Shown in pieces: positions 24,402-32,470 of a stretch of DNA of 64,000 bases (its first letter is position 1; each line of letters opens with the position of its first letter). Made by a program: the position numbers and the translations under genes. Below the pieces are notes generated by a model. It ran no database searches, was not told where the DNA came from, and saw only the letters and a list, made by a program, of their open reading frames with translations. Source of the DNA: Cellulophaga sp. 20_2_10 (lineage in GTDB: Bacteria; Bacteroidota; Bacteroidia; Flavobacteriales; Flavobacteriaceae). The stretch spans positions 1 to 64,000 of the forward strand of contig NZ_JAMCOJ010000001.1 in assembly GCF_023476645.1 (NCBI RefSeq). The letters are read 5' to 3'.

Positions 24402-26900
24402 TTAGTTGTTTTTAGGTAATGATAATAAATTTGCAAACAATTTATAAGCTCCAGGAACACCTGCTGGTAATTCTCTAAAAAAGCTTATCCCAGTATATAC
24501 ATAGTTTCCTTTTCCATAAGGAGCAATTAAAATACTACCTTCTTTTGCTGTTTCGCCTTTATCTGCCATTGCTAAAATAGGAGTAAACTCTTTTCCCCAT
24601 TTATTAGGGAAATATAAACCGCGCTCTTGTACCCAGTTGTTAAAGTCTTTAGCTTCTATTTTGTTGGGTGTGTTTAGTACAGAATGCTTTTTTGCTAAAA
24701 TACTCACGATTGCATTCTCGTCTGTAACTCTATCTCTAGAAAGCTCTAGAGTATAAGGAGAAAGGTTATCTACTCCTAGACTTCCGCGACCAGCTGTGTT
24801 GTATTGGATCACTAAATTACCTCCGTTTTTTACGTAATCTAATAGAAAGTGTTGCTTAAATTTTAATTGATTTACTACATTATAAGCCCTGATACCAACA
24901 ACTATAGCGTCAAAATCTTTTAAAGATTCTGTGTTTATGTTGTCAGGATCTATCGTAGAAACAGAGTAGCCAATTTGTTCTAAACTTTCTGGGATTTTAT
25001 CACCAGCGCCTGCAATATAACCAATGTTTTTTCCTGTTTTTTTAATGTCTAAGCGTACAACTTTAGCTTCAGAAGGCAATAAAACAGATTGTGTTGGAAT
25101 ATGATCATAAGAAATAACAACTAACTCTTTACTAAGCTCTTTGCCGTTAATTTTTATAAGGGGAGAGATAGAACTTTCCGCCTCGTACGTAGGAGGAGTT
25201 ACAGTAAACATAAACGTTTTTGTGTCACCTCTTTTGTCAATAGTAAAAGCTTGTTTTGCATTGCTAACTTTCCATCCTTTAGAAAAACACAATTCTAGTT
25301 CTCCTGTAATAGTATCTGTTAACGCCTTTATGGTAACAGGTATTTCTTTAGCAGAGCCATCAGAAAAAATAATGACTTTATCTTTTATACTAGCACTGGC
25401 CTCTGGCAAAACTTCAAAAGGTCTATATAGCTCCCCTTTATCTGGTTCTGAGTAGTGAAATACAACTGGCTTTGTAATGGTTAAGCTGTAGTTATTTATG
25501 CTAAGCTCAAAATCTGCATGAAATGCCCTTGGTGTTTCTGGCTTGCCAATTAATGTTTTGTCATTCACAGTATACATGCCTAAAGTTCCTTTTTCCATTA
25601 ACCAGTAGGGACTAGTGTAACTTGTATTTTTTGGTACCGTAATGTCTAAAGTTAAATTTTCTTTAGCATTATTTTTTAGTGCAACATTAGGAGATAGGGT
25701 AGTAGTGCCAATACGCACAGATTTTAGTGTAATGTCTGCAATACTTCTATTTAACGCCTCTATAGAAACTTTAAATTCACCATTTGGAGTGCTATTTGTT
25801 TTATCAGCATTTGCTTCTAAATACAAACCAGCAACAGCAGAAATTATATTTTTAAGCTCTTCAGATTTTATGGTTTTCCAATGTGTATCTGTAGATTTTT
25901 GTAATAATTTATATGCTTCTATTAGTTCTGGTAAGTGTGTTGTAGGGTTTTTAAAATTGAAATTTTCTTCAATTTTATTTAAGATTTTCCCAACAGCGAC
26001 GCCACCATCAATTCTAGACCAAGTTGTATTTATTCCTTCAAAAATATCTTCATTCTTAGGCATATCACCTTTTAGAAGCTCAATATATTCGTCCTGGCTA
26101 CCTCTAGTAGAAATACGGCCAAAACCTTGGCACAAATGCTGACTACTAGCCAGTGATGCAATTTCGTTGTTAGATACACCTAACATTGGATAAAAAACAC
26201 CAACATCTAATTTTAATAATTTACTCTTATCTGCTTTGTCAAACGCTTCTTCGCTGCCGTAAAACCACCAAGATGTATTAAAAAATAAACGCTGTGGTTG
26301 CCAAGTGTCTGTTGTTTTTAATTGTTCTGGATATGCTTTTGGATCATTAACCAAGTCAAAAGCCTCTACACTTAACATTGCAGAAGTTGTGTGGTGACCG
26401 TGTGTAGACCCAGGGTTTTTATGGTCAAACCTGTTTATAATTACATCTGGTTTAAATTGTCTAATTATTTGTACAACGTCTCCTAAAACCTCTTTTTTGT
26501 TCCAAATTGCTAAAGTTTCGTCTGGATGTTTAGAGTATCCAAAGTCATTTGCTCTAGAAAAAAATTGTTCGCCGCCATCTTTACTACGGGCACCAAGTAA
26601 TTCTTGTGTACGTAAAACGCCTAATTGCTCTCTAATTTCTGGTCCAATTAGATTTTGCCCTCCGTCTCCACGAGTTAATGACAAATACGCTGTTTTTGCT
26701 TTTACATTGTTAGATAGGTAAGATATTAACCTAGTGTTTTCATCATCTGGATGTGCTGCTATGTATAAAGCAGATCCTAAGAAGTTTAACTTTTCTAAAG
26801 AATGATATATTTCTGAAGATGAACTTTTTTTAGGAGCTTGTGAAATTCCTAAATTGATGCATAATGTAAAAATTACGCATGATACCAATAGATGGCGCAT
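24402..26900 (-). CDS. Large PIG-L family deacetylase, exported
   Basis: An 832-aa exported protein. After the signal peptide (residues 1-20) comes a PIG-L/LmbE domain with the zinc motif AAHPDDENTRL near residue 50 and the third ligand in STHGHHTTSAM. The region from about 350 to 600 holds Ig-like beta domains. The C-terminal 200 residues resemble a class I glutamine amidotransferase-like/ThuA-type fold (DAIVVGIRAYNV, GGNLVIQYNTAG). PIG-L enzymes remove N-acetyl groups from sugars. Linked with a symporter, it suggests uptake of a processed glycan (inference). Confidence 0.88.
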   Translation of the reverse strand: MRHLLVSCVIFTLCINLGISQAPKKSSSSEIYHSLEKLNFLGSALYIAAHPDDENTRLISYLSNNVKAKTAYLSLTRGDGGQNLIGPEIREQLGVLRTQELLGARSKDGGEQFFSRANDFGYSKHPDETLAIWNKKEVLGDVVQIIRQFKPDVIINRFDHKNPGSTHGHHTTSAMLSVEAFDLVNDPKAYPEQLKTTDTWQPQRLFFNTSWWFYGSEEAFDKADKSKLLKLDVGVFYPMLGVSNNEIASLASSQHLCQGFGRISTRGSQDEYIELLKGDMPKNEDIFEGINTTWSRIDGGVAVGKILNKIEENFNFKNPTTHLPELIEAYKLLQKSTDTHWKTIKSEELKNIISAVAGLYLEANADKTNSTPNGEFKVSIEALNRSIADITLKSVRIGTTTLSPNVALKNNAKENLTLDITVPKNTSYTSPYWLMEKGTLGMYTVNDKTLIGKPETPRAFHADFELSINNYSLTITKPVVFHYSEPDKGELYRPFEVLPEASASIKDKVIIFSDGSAKEIPVTIKALTDTITGELELCFSKGWKVSNAKQAFTIDKRGDTKTFMFTVTPPTYEAESSISPLIKINGKELSKELVVISYDHIPTQSVLLPSEAKVVRLDIKKTGKNIGYIAGAGDKIPESLEQIGYSVSTIDPDNINTESLKDFDAIVVGIRAYNVVNQLKFKQHFLLDYVKNGGNLVIQYNTAGRGSLGVDNLSPYTLELSRDRVTDENAIVSILAKKHSVLNTPNKIEAKDFNNWVQERGLYFPNKWGKEFTPILAMADKGETAKEGSILIAPYGKGNYVYTGISFFRELPAGVPGAYKLFANLLSLPKNN

Positions 26901-27024
26901 AAATGTTAATTTTGGTTGATGCTCAAATATAACAAGTTCTGCGCTTTAGAAAGTTAATTTTAAAGGTTCTTTAACAACGTTTTTAAAAGGGTTATTAACA
27001 TTTTTTAATTTTGATGAAGAATTA

Positions 27025-28065
27025 TTAAAACCATTTTTTTCTATTGATGAAAAATATTGATACCAAAGAGACTAAAACCATTACACCTAAAAGTATAAAA
27101 TAACCATCATCTGTATGTAATTCTGGCATATTTTTAAAATTCATACCATAAATACCAGCCAAAAAAGTAAGTGGTATAAAAATTACTGAAAATATAGTTA
27201 AGGTTTTCATAACCTCATTTAGTCTGTGGTTTTGTATGCTAAACATTAGGTTTAAAGAACTCTCGAGTTGACTAAGATTAAAGTCAATTTCATCACTCAT
27301 TAAACCAATTTGTTCTTTTATTTCTATAAAATATTTAATATCAAAATCAAAACAGTCAATATTTTCAAGTTGATTTATAGCGTCTTTAATGCTAATCGTC
27401 ATTCTCTTAATTTGATTTAACTGTCTTTTATTATTTTCAACTTTTATTGCAAACTCTGGTGTTGGCTTGGTATCATTTAAATTATCTAAACCAATATTTG
27501 CCTCCGTAAGCTTGTCATAAGCAATATAGTAGTTGTCTATAATAGCTTCCATTAAAAGGTAAAACAAGTAATCTGCACCTTTTTTTCTAATAATACCTAA
27601 GTTTTTTTCTATACGCTCTCTTAAATGCTGAAAATGGTCGCCTTCTACCTCTTGTATGCTCCAAACATAAGTTTCACCAACAACAAAAACCATCTGCTCA
27701 AACTTGGTTTCATTGCTTTCTGCCGAGTAATAGGGCGATTTTAAGGTTAGAAAAAAACAGTCATCTAACTCTATAACCTTATTTCTATGATTGTTGTCTA
27801 TGACTAAGTTAATTAAAAACTCATCCATATTATTATCAGCAATTATTTTACGCACGGCCTGCGAATGCTGAAAACCATAAATGTTTAACCACGATATTAC
27901 AGAAGTATTTTTTGTAATATCTATTTCTTTTAAATCCTCTCCTTTAAGCAAGTTATAGCTGTCTTTGGAGTAATTTATTAAAGATGAGTTAACTAAAAAA
28001 TCTTCAATATTAAAAGTGTTCTTATCTGAATACGGATTTACGTTGCGTCTATTTTTCCTTTTCAT
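27025..28065 (-). CDS. corA: CorA-family magnesium/cobalt transporter
   Basis: A 346-aa divalent-cation channel of the CorA family. The long N-terminal cytoplasmic domain and helices run to about residue 285. Two C-terminal TM segments follow, joined by the signature GIYGMNFKNMPELH; the YGMNF motif forms the selectivity loop. The last residues are basic (NRKKWF), as usual. It lies in a minus-strand run with the mscS-type gene, 11 nt away. Confidence 0.96.
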   Translation of the reverse strand: MKRKNRRNVNPYSDKNTFNIEDFLVNSSLINYSKDSYNLLKGEDLKEIDITKNTSVISWLNIYGFQHSQAVRKIIADNNMDEFLINLVIDNNHRNKVIELDDCFFLTLKSPYYSAESNETKFEQMVFVVGETYVWSIQEVEGDHFQHLRERIEKNLGIIRKKGADYLFYLLMEAIIDNYYIAYDKLTEANIGLDNLNDTKPTPEFAIKVENNKRQLNQIKRMTISIKDAINQLENIDCFDFDIKYFIEIKEQIGLMSDEIDFNLSQLESSLNLMFSIQNHRLNEVMKTLTIFSVIFIPLTFLAGIYGMNFKNMPELHTDDGYFILLGVMVLVSLVSIFFINRKKWF

Positions 28066-28076
28066 ATAATAACTAT

Positions 28077-28619
28077 TTAGATGTAATCTCCTTCAGTAGT
28101 TTCGTCGTTATCTTCTTTATTAATAATTACTACTCCTTTTTGCAATAGTAAATTGTTAGGATAGGTAAGTAACTCACCATTGTCTTTTTTTAGATAAATA
28201 TGATATGCTTTGATATCTAAAATATCTACTTCTTCCGCAAAATCGCCGTCTAATATTTTTATACGATCTCCTATTTTAAATGGAAAAGAGAAAAATAAAA
28301 TAACACCAGCAGTAATATTACTTAAAATAGACCAAGAAGCAAATAGGGCAACCCCTAATACAGCAAAAACAGATGAAAATATAATACCTAAATCTTCAAA
28401 ATTAACTTGCCAAATGTACACTAGGGTTCCAAAACATATAAACATCAATAAAATAGTTACATACCTAATAATTAACTTGGTGCGTACTTTATTTATATCA
28501 CTTATTCGTCCAATTTTACGAATTGCTTTTGCAATAAGAAAACGTATAATAATAAAGGCGCAAAGGCAAATTAAAGTATTAATAAGCTGATTTTCATGCG
28601 TGTCTATAAAATGTTTCAT
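28077..28619 (-). CDS. Short MscS-type mechanosensitive channel
   Basis: A 180-aa MscS-like protein. Three TM segments (about residues 13-30, 55-72, 80-110) are followed by the beta domain GDRIKILDGDFAEEVDILDIKAYHIYL and the loop LLTYPNNLLLQKGV, the typical MscS beta fold. It is shorter than E. coli MscS (286 aa) because it lacks the C-terminal alpha/beta domain. The stop-start overlap with the upstream lipoprotein gene is 4 nt (ATGA), so they are probably coupled. Confidence 0.88.
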   Translation of the reverse strand: MKHFIDTHENQLINTLICLCAFIIIRFLIAKAIRKIGRISDINKVRTKLIIRYVTILLMFICFGTLVYIWQVNFEDLGIIFSSVFAVLGVALFASWSILSNITAGVILFFSFPFKIGDRIKILDGDFAEEVDILDIKAYHIYLKKDNGELLTYPNNLLLQKGVVIINKEDNDETTEGDYI

Positions 28620-29554
28620 AATCCTAAACTATCTCTAAAATGTAAGTCTTTATTGCCGTTTTGTTGCCAATAGGCAGTATTTATTCTTTTATTTAATGTT
28701 GCTTTTGTTGTTAGCATTTTAATAGTAGCTCCAAAACCACTTTTATGTGTCTCTGTAAAGCTTTCTATAGTGTGCGGAAAAGCAGTGGTAAATGTAATAC
28801 TTAAATTGCGTTGCAACTCTGGATAATCTAGACTATAAATTGTTAAATTTTCTTTGGCAGTTTTGGTAACATTTGCCTTGTATGCCTTTAACTTGTTATG
28901 AGAAAATCTAATGTATTGAAAAGAAGGTATAATAGTTAATTCTCCTGTTGGTAGACTAGTAGGATCTATTCTAATTTTTGCCCATAGATCGTTCTCTAAA
29001 ATGTTTTTATCTAAGCTAAATTTTTTGTCACCTTCACTCTCAAAATAAGAAAAAGAAGAAATTTCAAATTTATCTTTGTTGTTTAACTGAGAAAATACTT
29101 GTCCGCACCATTCTTGTACCGAATTTGTAATTTTTATAGCACTAGAGTTGTCTGCTACGGGGTAAAATGTACTAGACATAACAGAATATGGATAAATACC
29201 AGTATAAAACTTTTTACTGCTATTTAATTTTAAAACGGGAATATTTGTTTTATCTGGGGTATCTGCTTTTACTTGTTTAGTTGCGCTAAAAGGTTCTGTA
29301 ACGTACACCAAAACGGCAGAACCACTTCTAAGCTCGCCATATCTTGCTTGTTCTAATTTGTAAGATGTAATTTCTGCTGTACCATTGTACCAGTATTTTT
29401 TAAACGCGTTAGACACTGGCTTTGCTTCAACTTTGTTTTCTGTAGGCTCAACTGCTATGCTAGTTGTTTTTTCTTGTTCTTGTACTTTTTCTTTGCATGC
29501 ATAAGTACATACTAACGCAATAGCAATTATACTTAATCCTAATAATTTTTTCAT
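28616..29554 (-). CDS. Lipoprotein of unknown function next to maf
   Basis: A 312-aa lipoprotein with the lipobox CTYAC (Cys at residue 20), followed by a low-complexity linker and a strand-rich domain. No enzyme motif is seen. I recall flavobacterial homologues carrying the label septum formation inhibitor Maf, which fits the neighbouring gene and not this sequence; it has none of the Maf motifs. Conserved-looking parts are YKLEQARYGELRSGSAVLVYV and DLWAKIRIDPTSLPTGEL. It is 34 nt after maf and overlaps the MscS-type gene. Confidence 0.75.
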   Translation of the reverse strand: MKKLLGLSIIAIALVCTYACKEKVQEQEKTTSIAVEPTENKVEAKPVSNAFKKYWYNGTAEITSYKLEQARYGELRSGSAVLVYVTEPFSATKQVKADTPDKTNIPVLKLNSSKKFYTGIYPYSVMSSTFYPVADNSSAIKITNSVQEWCGQVFSQLNNKDKFEISSFSYFESEGDKKFSLDKNILENDLWAKIRIDPTSLPTGELTIIPSFQYIRFSHNKLKAYKANVTKTAKENLTIYSLDYPELQRNLSITFTTAFPHTIESFTETHKSGFGATIKMLTTKATLNKRINTAYWQQNGNKDLHFRDSLGL

Positions 29555-29588
29555 AACAAATACATTTTAAGTAAAATTACTTAAAATG

Positions 29589-30179
29589 TTATGCATTTGC
29601 GATAGTTAACAAAGTTTTATAAACTAAATGCGTTGGTAAGCCAACAACATTAGGGTAAGAGCCTATTATTTCTTCAATAGCAATTAAACCAATCCATTCT
29701 TGTATACCATAAGCACCAGCTTTGTCTAGTGGGCTAAAGTTGTCTACATAATAGGTAATCTCTTCTAAAGTAAGCGCTTTAAATTTTACTTTCGTAATAT
29801 GGTTTTTTGTAATTTGTTTATTCTTTGATGTAAAACAGACAGATGTTGCTACTTGGTGCCAAGAGTCAGATAATTTGGTAAGCATGGCAATAGCGTCTAC
29901 AGCATCTTTAGGTTTTCCTAATTGCTCGTTATTGTGCCAAACAATAGTGTCAGATGTAATTAAAATATCATTTTCTTGTAGAGATTCCTTAAAAGGTTCT
30001 GCTTTTAAAGCAGCTAAATAATCTGTAATTTCTTCTGCTTTTAAATGAACAGGAAAAACCTCTTCAATAGGTCTAACATCAACCCTAAAATTAATGTCTA
30101 ATTCTTTAAAAAACTGATGCCTTCTTGGAGATCCAGAAGCCAAAATAATGTTGTAATATTTTAGTTTTTTAGAAAGCAT
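29589..30179 (-). CDS. maf: Maf-family nucleotide pyrophosphatase
   Basis: Hydrolyses non-canonical nucleoside triphosphates; family members clear modified or dTTP/UTP-like nucleotides. 196 aa, normal size. Family marks are ILASGSPRRHQFFKEL near residue 13, the catalytic ILITSDTIVWHNNEQLGKPK with its Asp, and DKAGAYGIQEWIGLIAIEEI. It is encoded between the KdsC-like phosphatase (2 nt gap) and the lipoprotein gene. Confidence 0.95.
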   Translation of the reverse strand: MLSKKLKYYNIILASGSPRRHQFFKELDINFRVDVRPIEEVFPVHLKAEEITDYLAALKAEPFKESLQENDILITSDTIVWHNNEQLGKPKDAVDAIAMLTKLSDSWHQVATSVCFTSKNKQITKNHITKVKFKALTLEEITYYVDNFSPLDKAGAYGIQEWIGLIAIEEIIGSYPNVVGLPTHLVYKTLLTIANA

Positions 30180-30181
30180 TA

Positions 30182-30709
30182 TTAATCGTTTTTGGCACTG
30201 TAATTATCATTCCATTTTCCTTGAGCTTTAAGGACTTGCTCTATAACATCTCTAACACAGCCATTACCTCCATTTTTTTGAGAAATGTACTTGCTTACGG
30301 CTTTAATTTCTGGGATAGCGTCTTGCGGACAGGTAGGCATGCCAACTAATTGCATTGGTGGTACATCTGGCATATCATCGCCCATGTACAATACGTTTTT
30401 AACATCTATTTTATGAGCCGCTAAATACTCGTTTATAGGTTCTAATTTTAAATGTGCGCCTAAGTAAATATCTTTAACGCCTAAACTTTTAAATCTAACA
30501 CGTACTCCTTCACTTGTACCGCCAGAAATAATACATACATTAAATCCTTTCTGTATCGCTGTTTTAAGAGCGTAACCGTCTTTAACATTCATTTTACGTA
30601 ATAATTCGCCTTGTTCTGTAACAAGTACAGAACCGTCTGTAAAAACGCCGTCTACATCAAAAACAAAAGTGGTAACATTGTGTAAATATTCTTTATAACT
30701 TTTTTCCAT
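30182..30709 (-). CDS. kdsC: KdsC-like HAD phosphatase
   Basis: HAD-superfamily phosphatase expected to dephosphorylate 3-deoxy-D-manno-octulosonate 8-phosphate for lipopolysaccharide. 175 aa, typical of the tetrameric C0-cap family. Motif I is FDVDGVFTDGSV at residue 17, motif II CIISGGTSE, motif IV YMGDDMPDVPPM. The substrate assignment rests on family length and motifs. Its start overlaps the DUF2520 gene by 17 nt. Confidence 0.9.
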   Translation of the reverse strand: MEKSYKEYLHNVTTFVFDVDGVFTDGSVLVTEQGELLRKMNVKDGYALKTAIQKGFNVCIISGGTSEGVRVRFKSLGVKDIYLGAHLKLEPINEYLAAHKIDVKNVLYMGDDMPDVPPMQLVGMPTCPQDAIPEIKAVSKYISQKNGGNGCVRDVIEQVLKAQGKWNDNYSAKND

Positions 30710-31457
30710 AAGAGTTGGTAATAGATTTGCTTATAACGCTATATATATCTTTATGCGTATTGTTTGTTAATTCTGTTAAATGACGTTGCATTGTGCTAAT
30801 GTCGTTACGTTTTGCAGGTCCTGTTTGCGCCTCGTAAGGAGATAATTTGTTTAGCTTTGCAGTAGTTTCTTGTATTAAGGGCGATAAAATTGAAAAAGGA
30901 ACATTGTTTTCTTCGCAGATCTCTTGTCCAATTTGATACATATGATTGCTGAAATTATTGACAAAAACAGCAGCTAAATGAATGGACTTCCTTTGTTCTG
31001 ATGATATTTTATGTACACTACTAGAAACATTTTCTGCTAATTGAAGAAGTACAGCTTCATCGGCCTTATTTTCTGCTTCAATACAAATAGGAATTTCTTT
31101 AAAATTTACGGTAGCTCCTTTGCTAAATGTTTGTAATGGATAAAAAGATCCTTTTCGATTTTTAGCATCTAAAACTCCAATAGAAACACTACCAGAGGTG
31201 TGCACAACTAGTTTGTTTTCTAGTGTTAATTGTGCAGATACCAAAGCAATGCTGTCATCCGAGGTTGCTATAATGTATACATCTGCATCGGGTAATTGTT
31301 TGCTATCTGTAGTAGTTTTTACGCTACTTTTAAAAGGGAGCAAGGCTTCTTCCGTACGGTTATAAAGCATTGTTATAGCTACATTGTCTAGCTTGCTAAA
31401 GGCAGTATATAAATGAGTGCCAATATTTCCTAATCCTATAATTACTACGCTAATCAT
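30693..31457 (-). CDS. Rossmann-like and DUF2520 domain protein
   Basis: A 254-aa protein with an N-terminal NAD(P)-binding fold (VVIIGLGNIGTHLYTAF, residues 4-20) and a C-terminal DUF2520 helical domain (SIHLAAVFVNNFSNHMYQIG, then LSPYEAQTGPAKRNDISTMQ). It resembles ProC/6-phosphogluconate dehydrogenase-like oxidoreductases. The reaction is unknown. It overlaps kdsC by 17 nt and heads the kdsC-maf-lipoprotein-mscS-corA minus-strand run. Confidence 0.9.
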   Translation of the reverse strand: MISVVIIGLGNIGTHLYTAFSKLDNVAITMLYNRTEEALLPFKSSVKTTTDSKQLPDADVYIIATSDDSIALVSAQLTLENKLVVHTSGSVSIGVLDAKNRKGSFYPLQTFSKGATVNFKEIPICIEAENKADEAVLLQLAENVSSSVHKISSEQRKSIHLAAVFVNNFSNHMYQIGQEICEENNVPFSILSPLIQETTAKLNKLSPYEAQTGPAKRNDISTMQRHLTELTNNTHKDIYSVISKSITNSYGKKL

Positions 31458-31490
31458 ACCACAAAAGTAAAGCTAATCTGTTTAATTTAT

Positions 31491-31862
31491 TTATTCTGTA
31501 CAACCAATTGTAATAGCGTGTGCATGTCCCGCATTTGTGCTTGTCGCAATTGTAATTGCATTATTAGTCTTTAGGCTAGTGAAATTCTCAGTAGTAATTG
31601 TTAACATATGCATATGCCCAGCAGAACCTTCTAAATTATAGGTTTTTGTTGTTCCGTTAATTATGTCTTGCTTAGTAACATCTAATGCATGTCCGTGATT
31701 ACCAACAACAGTAGTTAAAGCACCATTTTCTATACAGTTTCCTCTAGGTCCTTCTTCTTCATCTTTAGAGTTGTCATCACTAGAGCAACTTAAAACCACA
31801 AACAAAAGAATACATAAAGTTGTTACTAAAACAGACTTTTTAAAAGGGGTAACTATATTCAT
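31491..31862 (-). CDS. Lipoprotein with three HxH repeats
   Basis: A 123-aa lipoprotein (lipobox LSC, Cys26) followed by an acidic linker DDNSKDEEEG. The mature part carries three copies of a pattern H-x-H-x-[LI]-x-[VI]-[TG]: residues 56-63, 83-90 and 113-120, with spacing 27 and 30. This looks like a three-fold repeated metal-binding or small beta unit. Cys43 and Cys121 could pair as a disulfide. I recognise no family. It is the only gene of its transcript; a copper or zinc role is an inference. Confidence 0.75.
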   Translation of the reverse strand: MNIVTPFKKSVLVTTLCILLFVVLSCSSDDNSKDEEEGPRGNCIENGALTTVVGNHGHALDVTKQDIINGTTKTYNLEGSAGHMHMLTITTENFTSLKTNNAITIATSTNAGHAHAITIGCTE

Positions 31863-31961
31863 AATTATACTTTTTTTATCTAATTACTAAGGCTTTGTTG
31901 CTTAGTTTTGTAACGAATACCACGTTAAATTGTGCGCTAACGTATTAAAGTCTTTGCAAAA

Positions 31962-32360
31962 ATGGAAAAATTACAACTTACAACTAAGGAAAATGTGTTT
32001 TTATTAGTTTCTAGTTTTTATGCTAAAGTAAGAAAAGATGAAACTCTTGGACCTATTTTTAATGGTATAATTACAGATTGGGATCATCATTTAGAGCATT
32101 TAACTAAATTTTGGAGCAATCAATTATTTATAGAACGCGGTACCTATAAGGGCAATCCTATTGCTGTGCATCAAAAAGTAGATGCGTATACAGGCAACAC
32201 TATAAATGAGTTGCACTTTGGTATTTGGATTAACCACTGGTTTGCAACAATAGACGAACTCTTTGAGGGAGAAAATGCAAACATTGCCAAAAACAGAGCC
32301 CGTAATATGGGGTCTAACATACATATTCATATTTTTAATGCAAGAAATAACCAAGGTTAA
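31962..32360 (+). CDS. Group III truncated haemoglobin
   Basis: A 132-aa haem protein of the group III (trHbP) globins. The proximal His is in GNPIAVHQK near residue 66, the helix FWSNQLFIERGTYKGNP is a family signature, and IWINHWFATIDELFEG matches the G/H helices. Expected roles are oxygen/NO chemistry or a link to respiration. It is followed, 110 nt later, by ccsBA. Confidence 0.93.
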   Translation: MEKLQLTTKENVFLLVSSFYAKVRKDETLGPIFNGIITDWDHHLEHLTKFWSNQLFIERGTYKGNPIAVHQKVDAYTGNTINELHFGIWINHWFATIDELFEGENANIAKNRARNMGSNIHIHIFNARNNQG

Positions 32361-32433
32361 TTTATTGCTAAATATTATGGTTTCATTAACACATTTAATG
32401 CCTATATACATCTAAAAAGACGTAAAAAGGACG

Positions 32434-32441
32434 TATTTTTG
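32434..32441 (+). promoter_or_regulatory. Candidate -7 element for ccsBA
   Basis: TATTTTTG fits TAnnTTTG, 29 nt before the ATG at 32471. No good -33 element was seen. Confidence 0.4.
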
Positions 32442-32470
32442 CAGACCAAATTCACTAAGTATTATCAAGG

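Noticed and set aside
25642-26142. 166-aa plus-strand frame inside the PIG-L gene
   Set aside because: Antisense shadow of an intact long gene with clear domain motifs.
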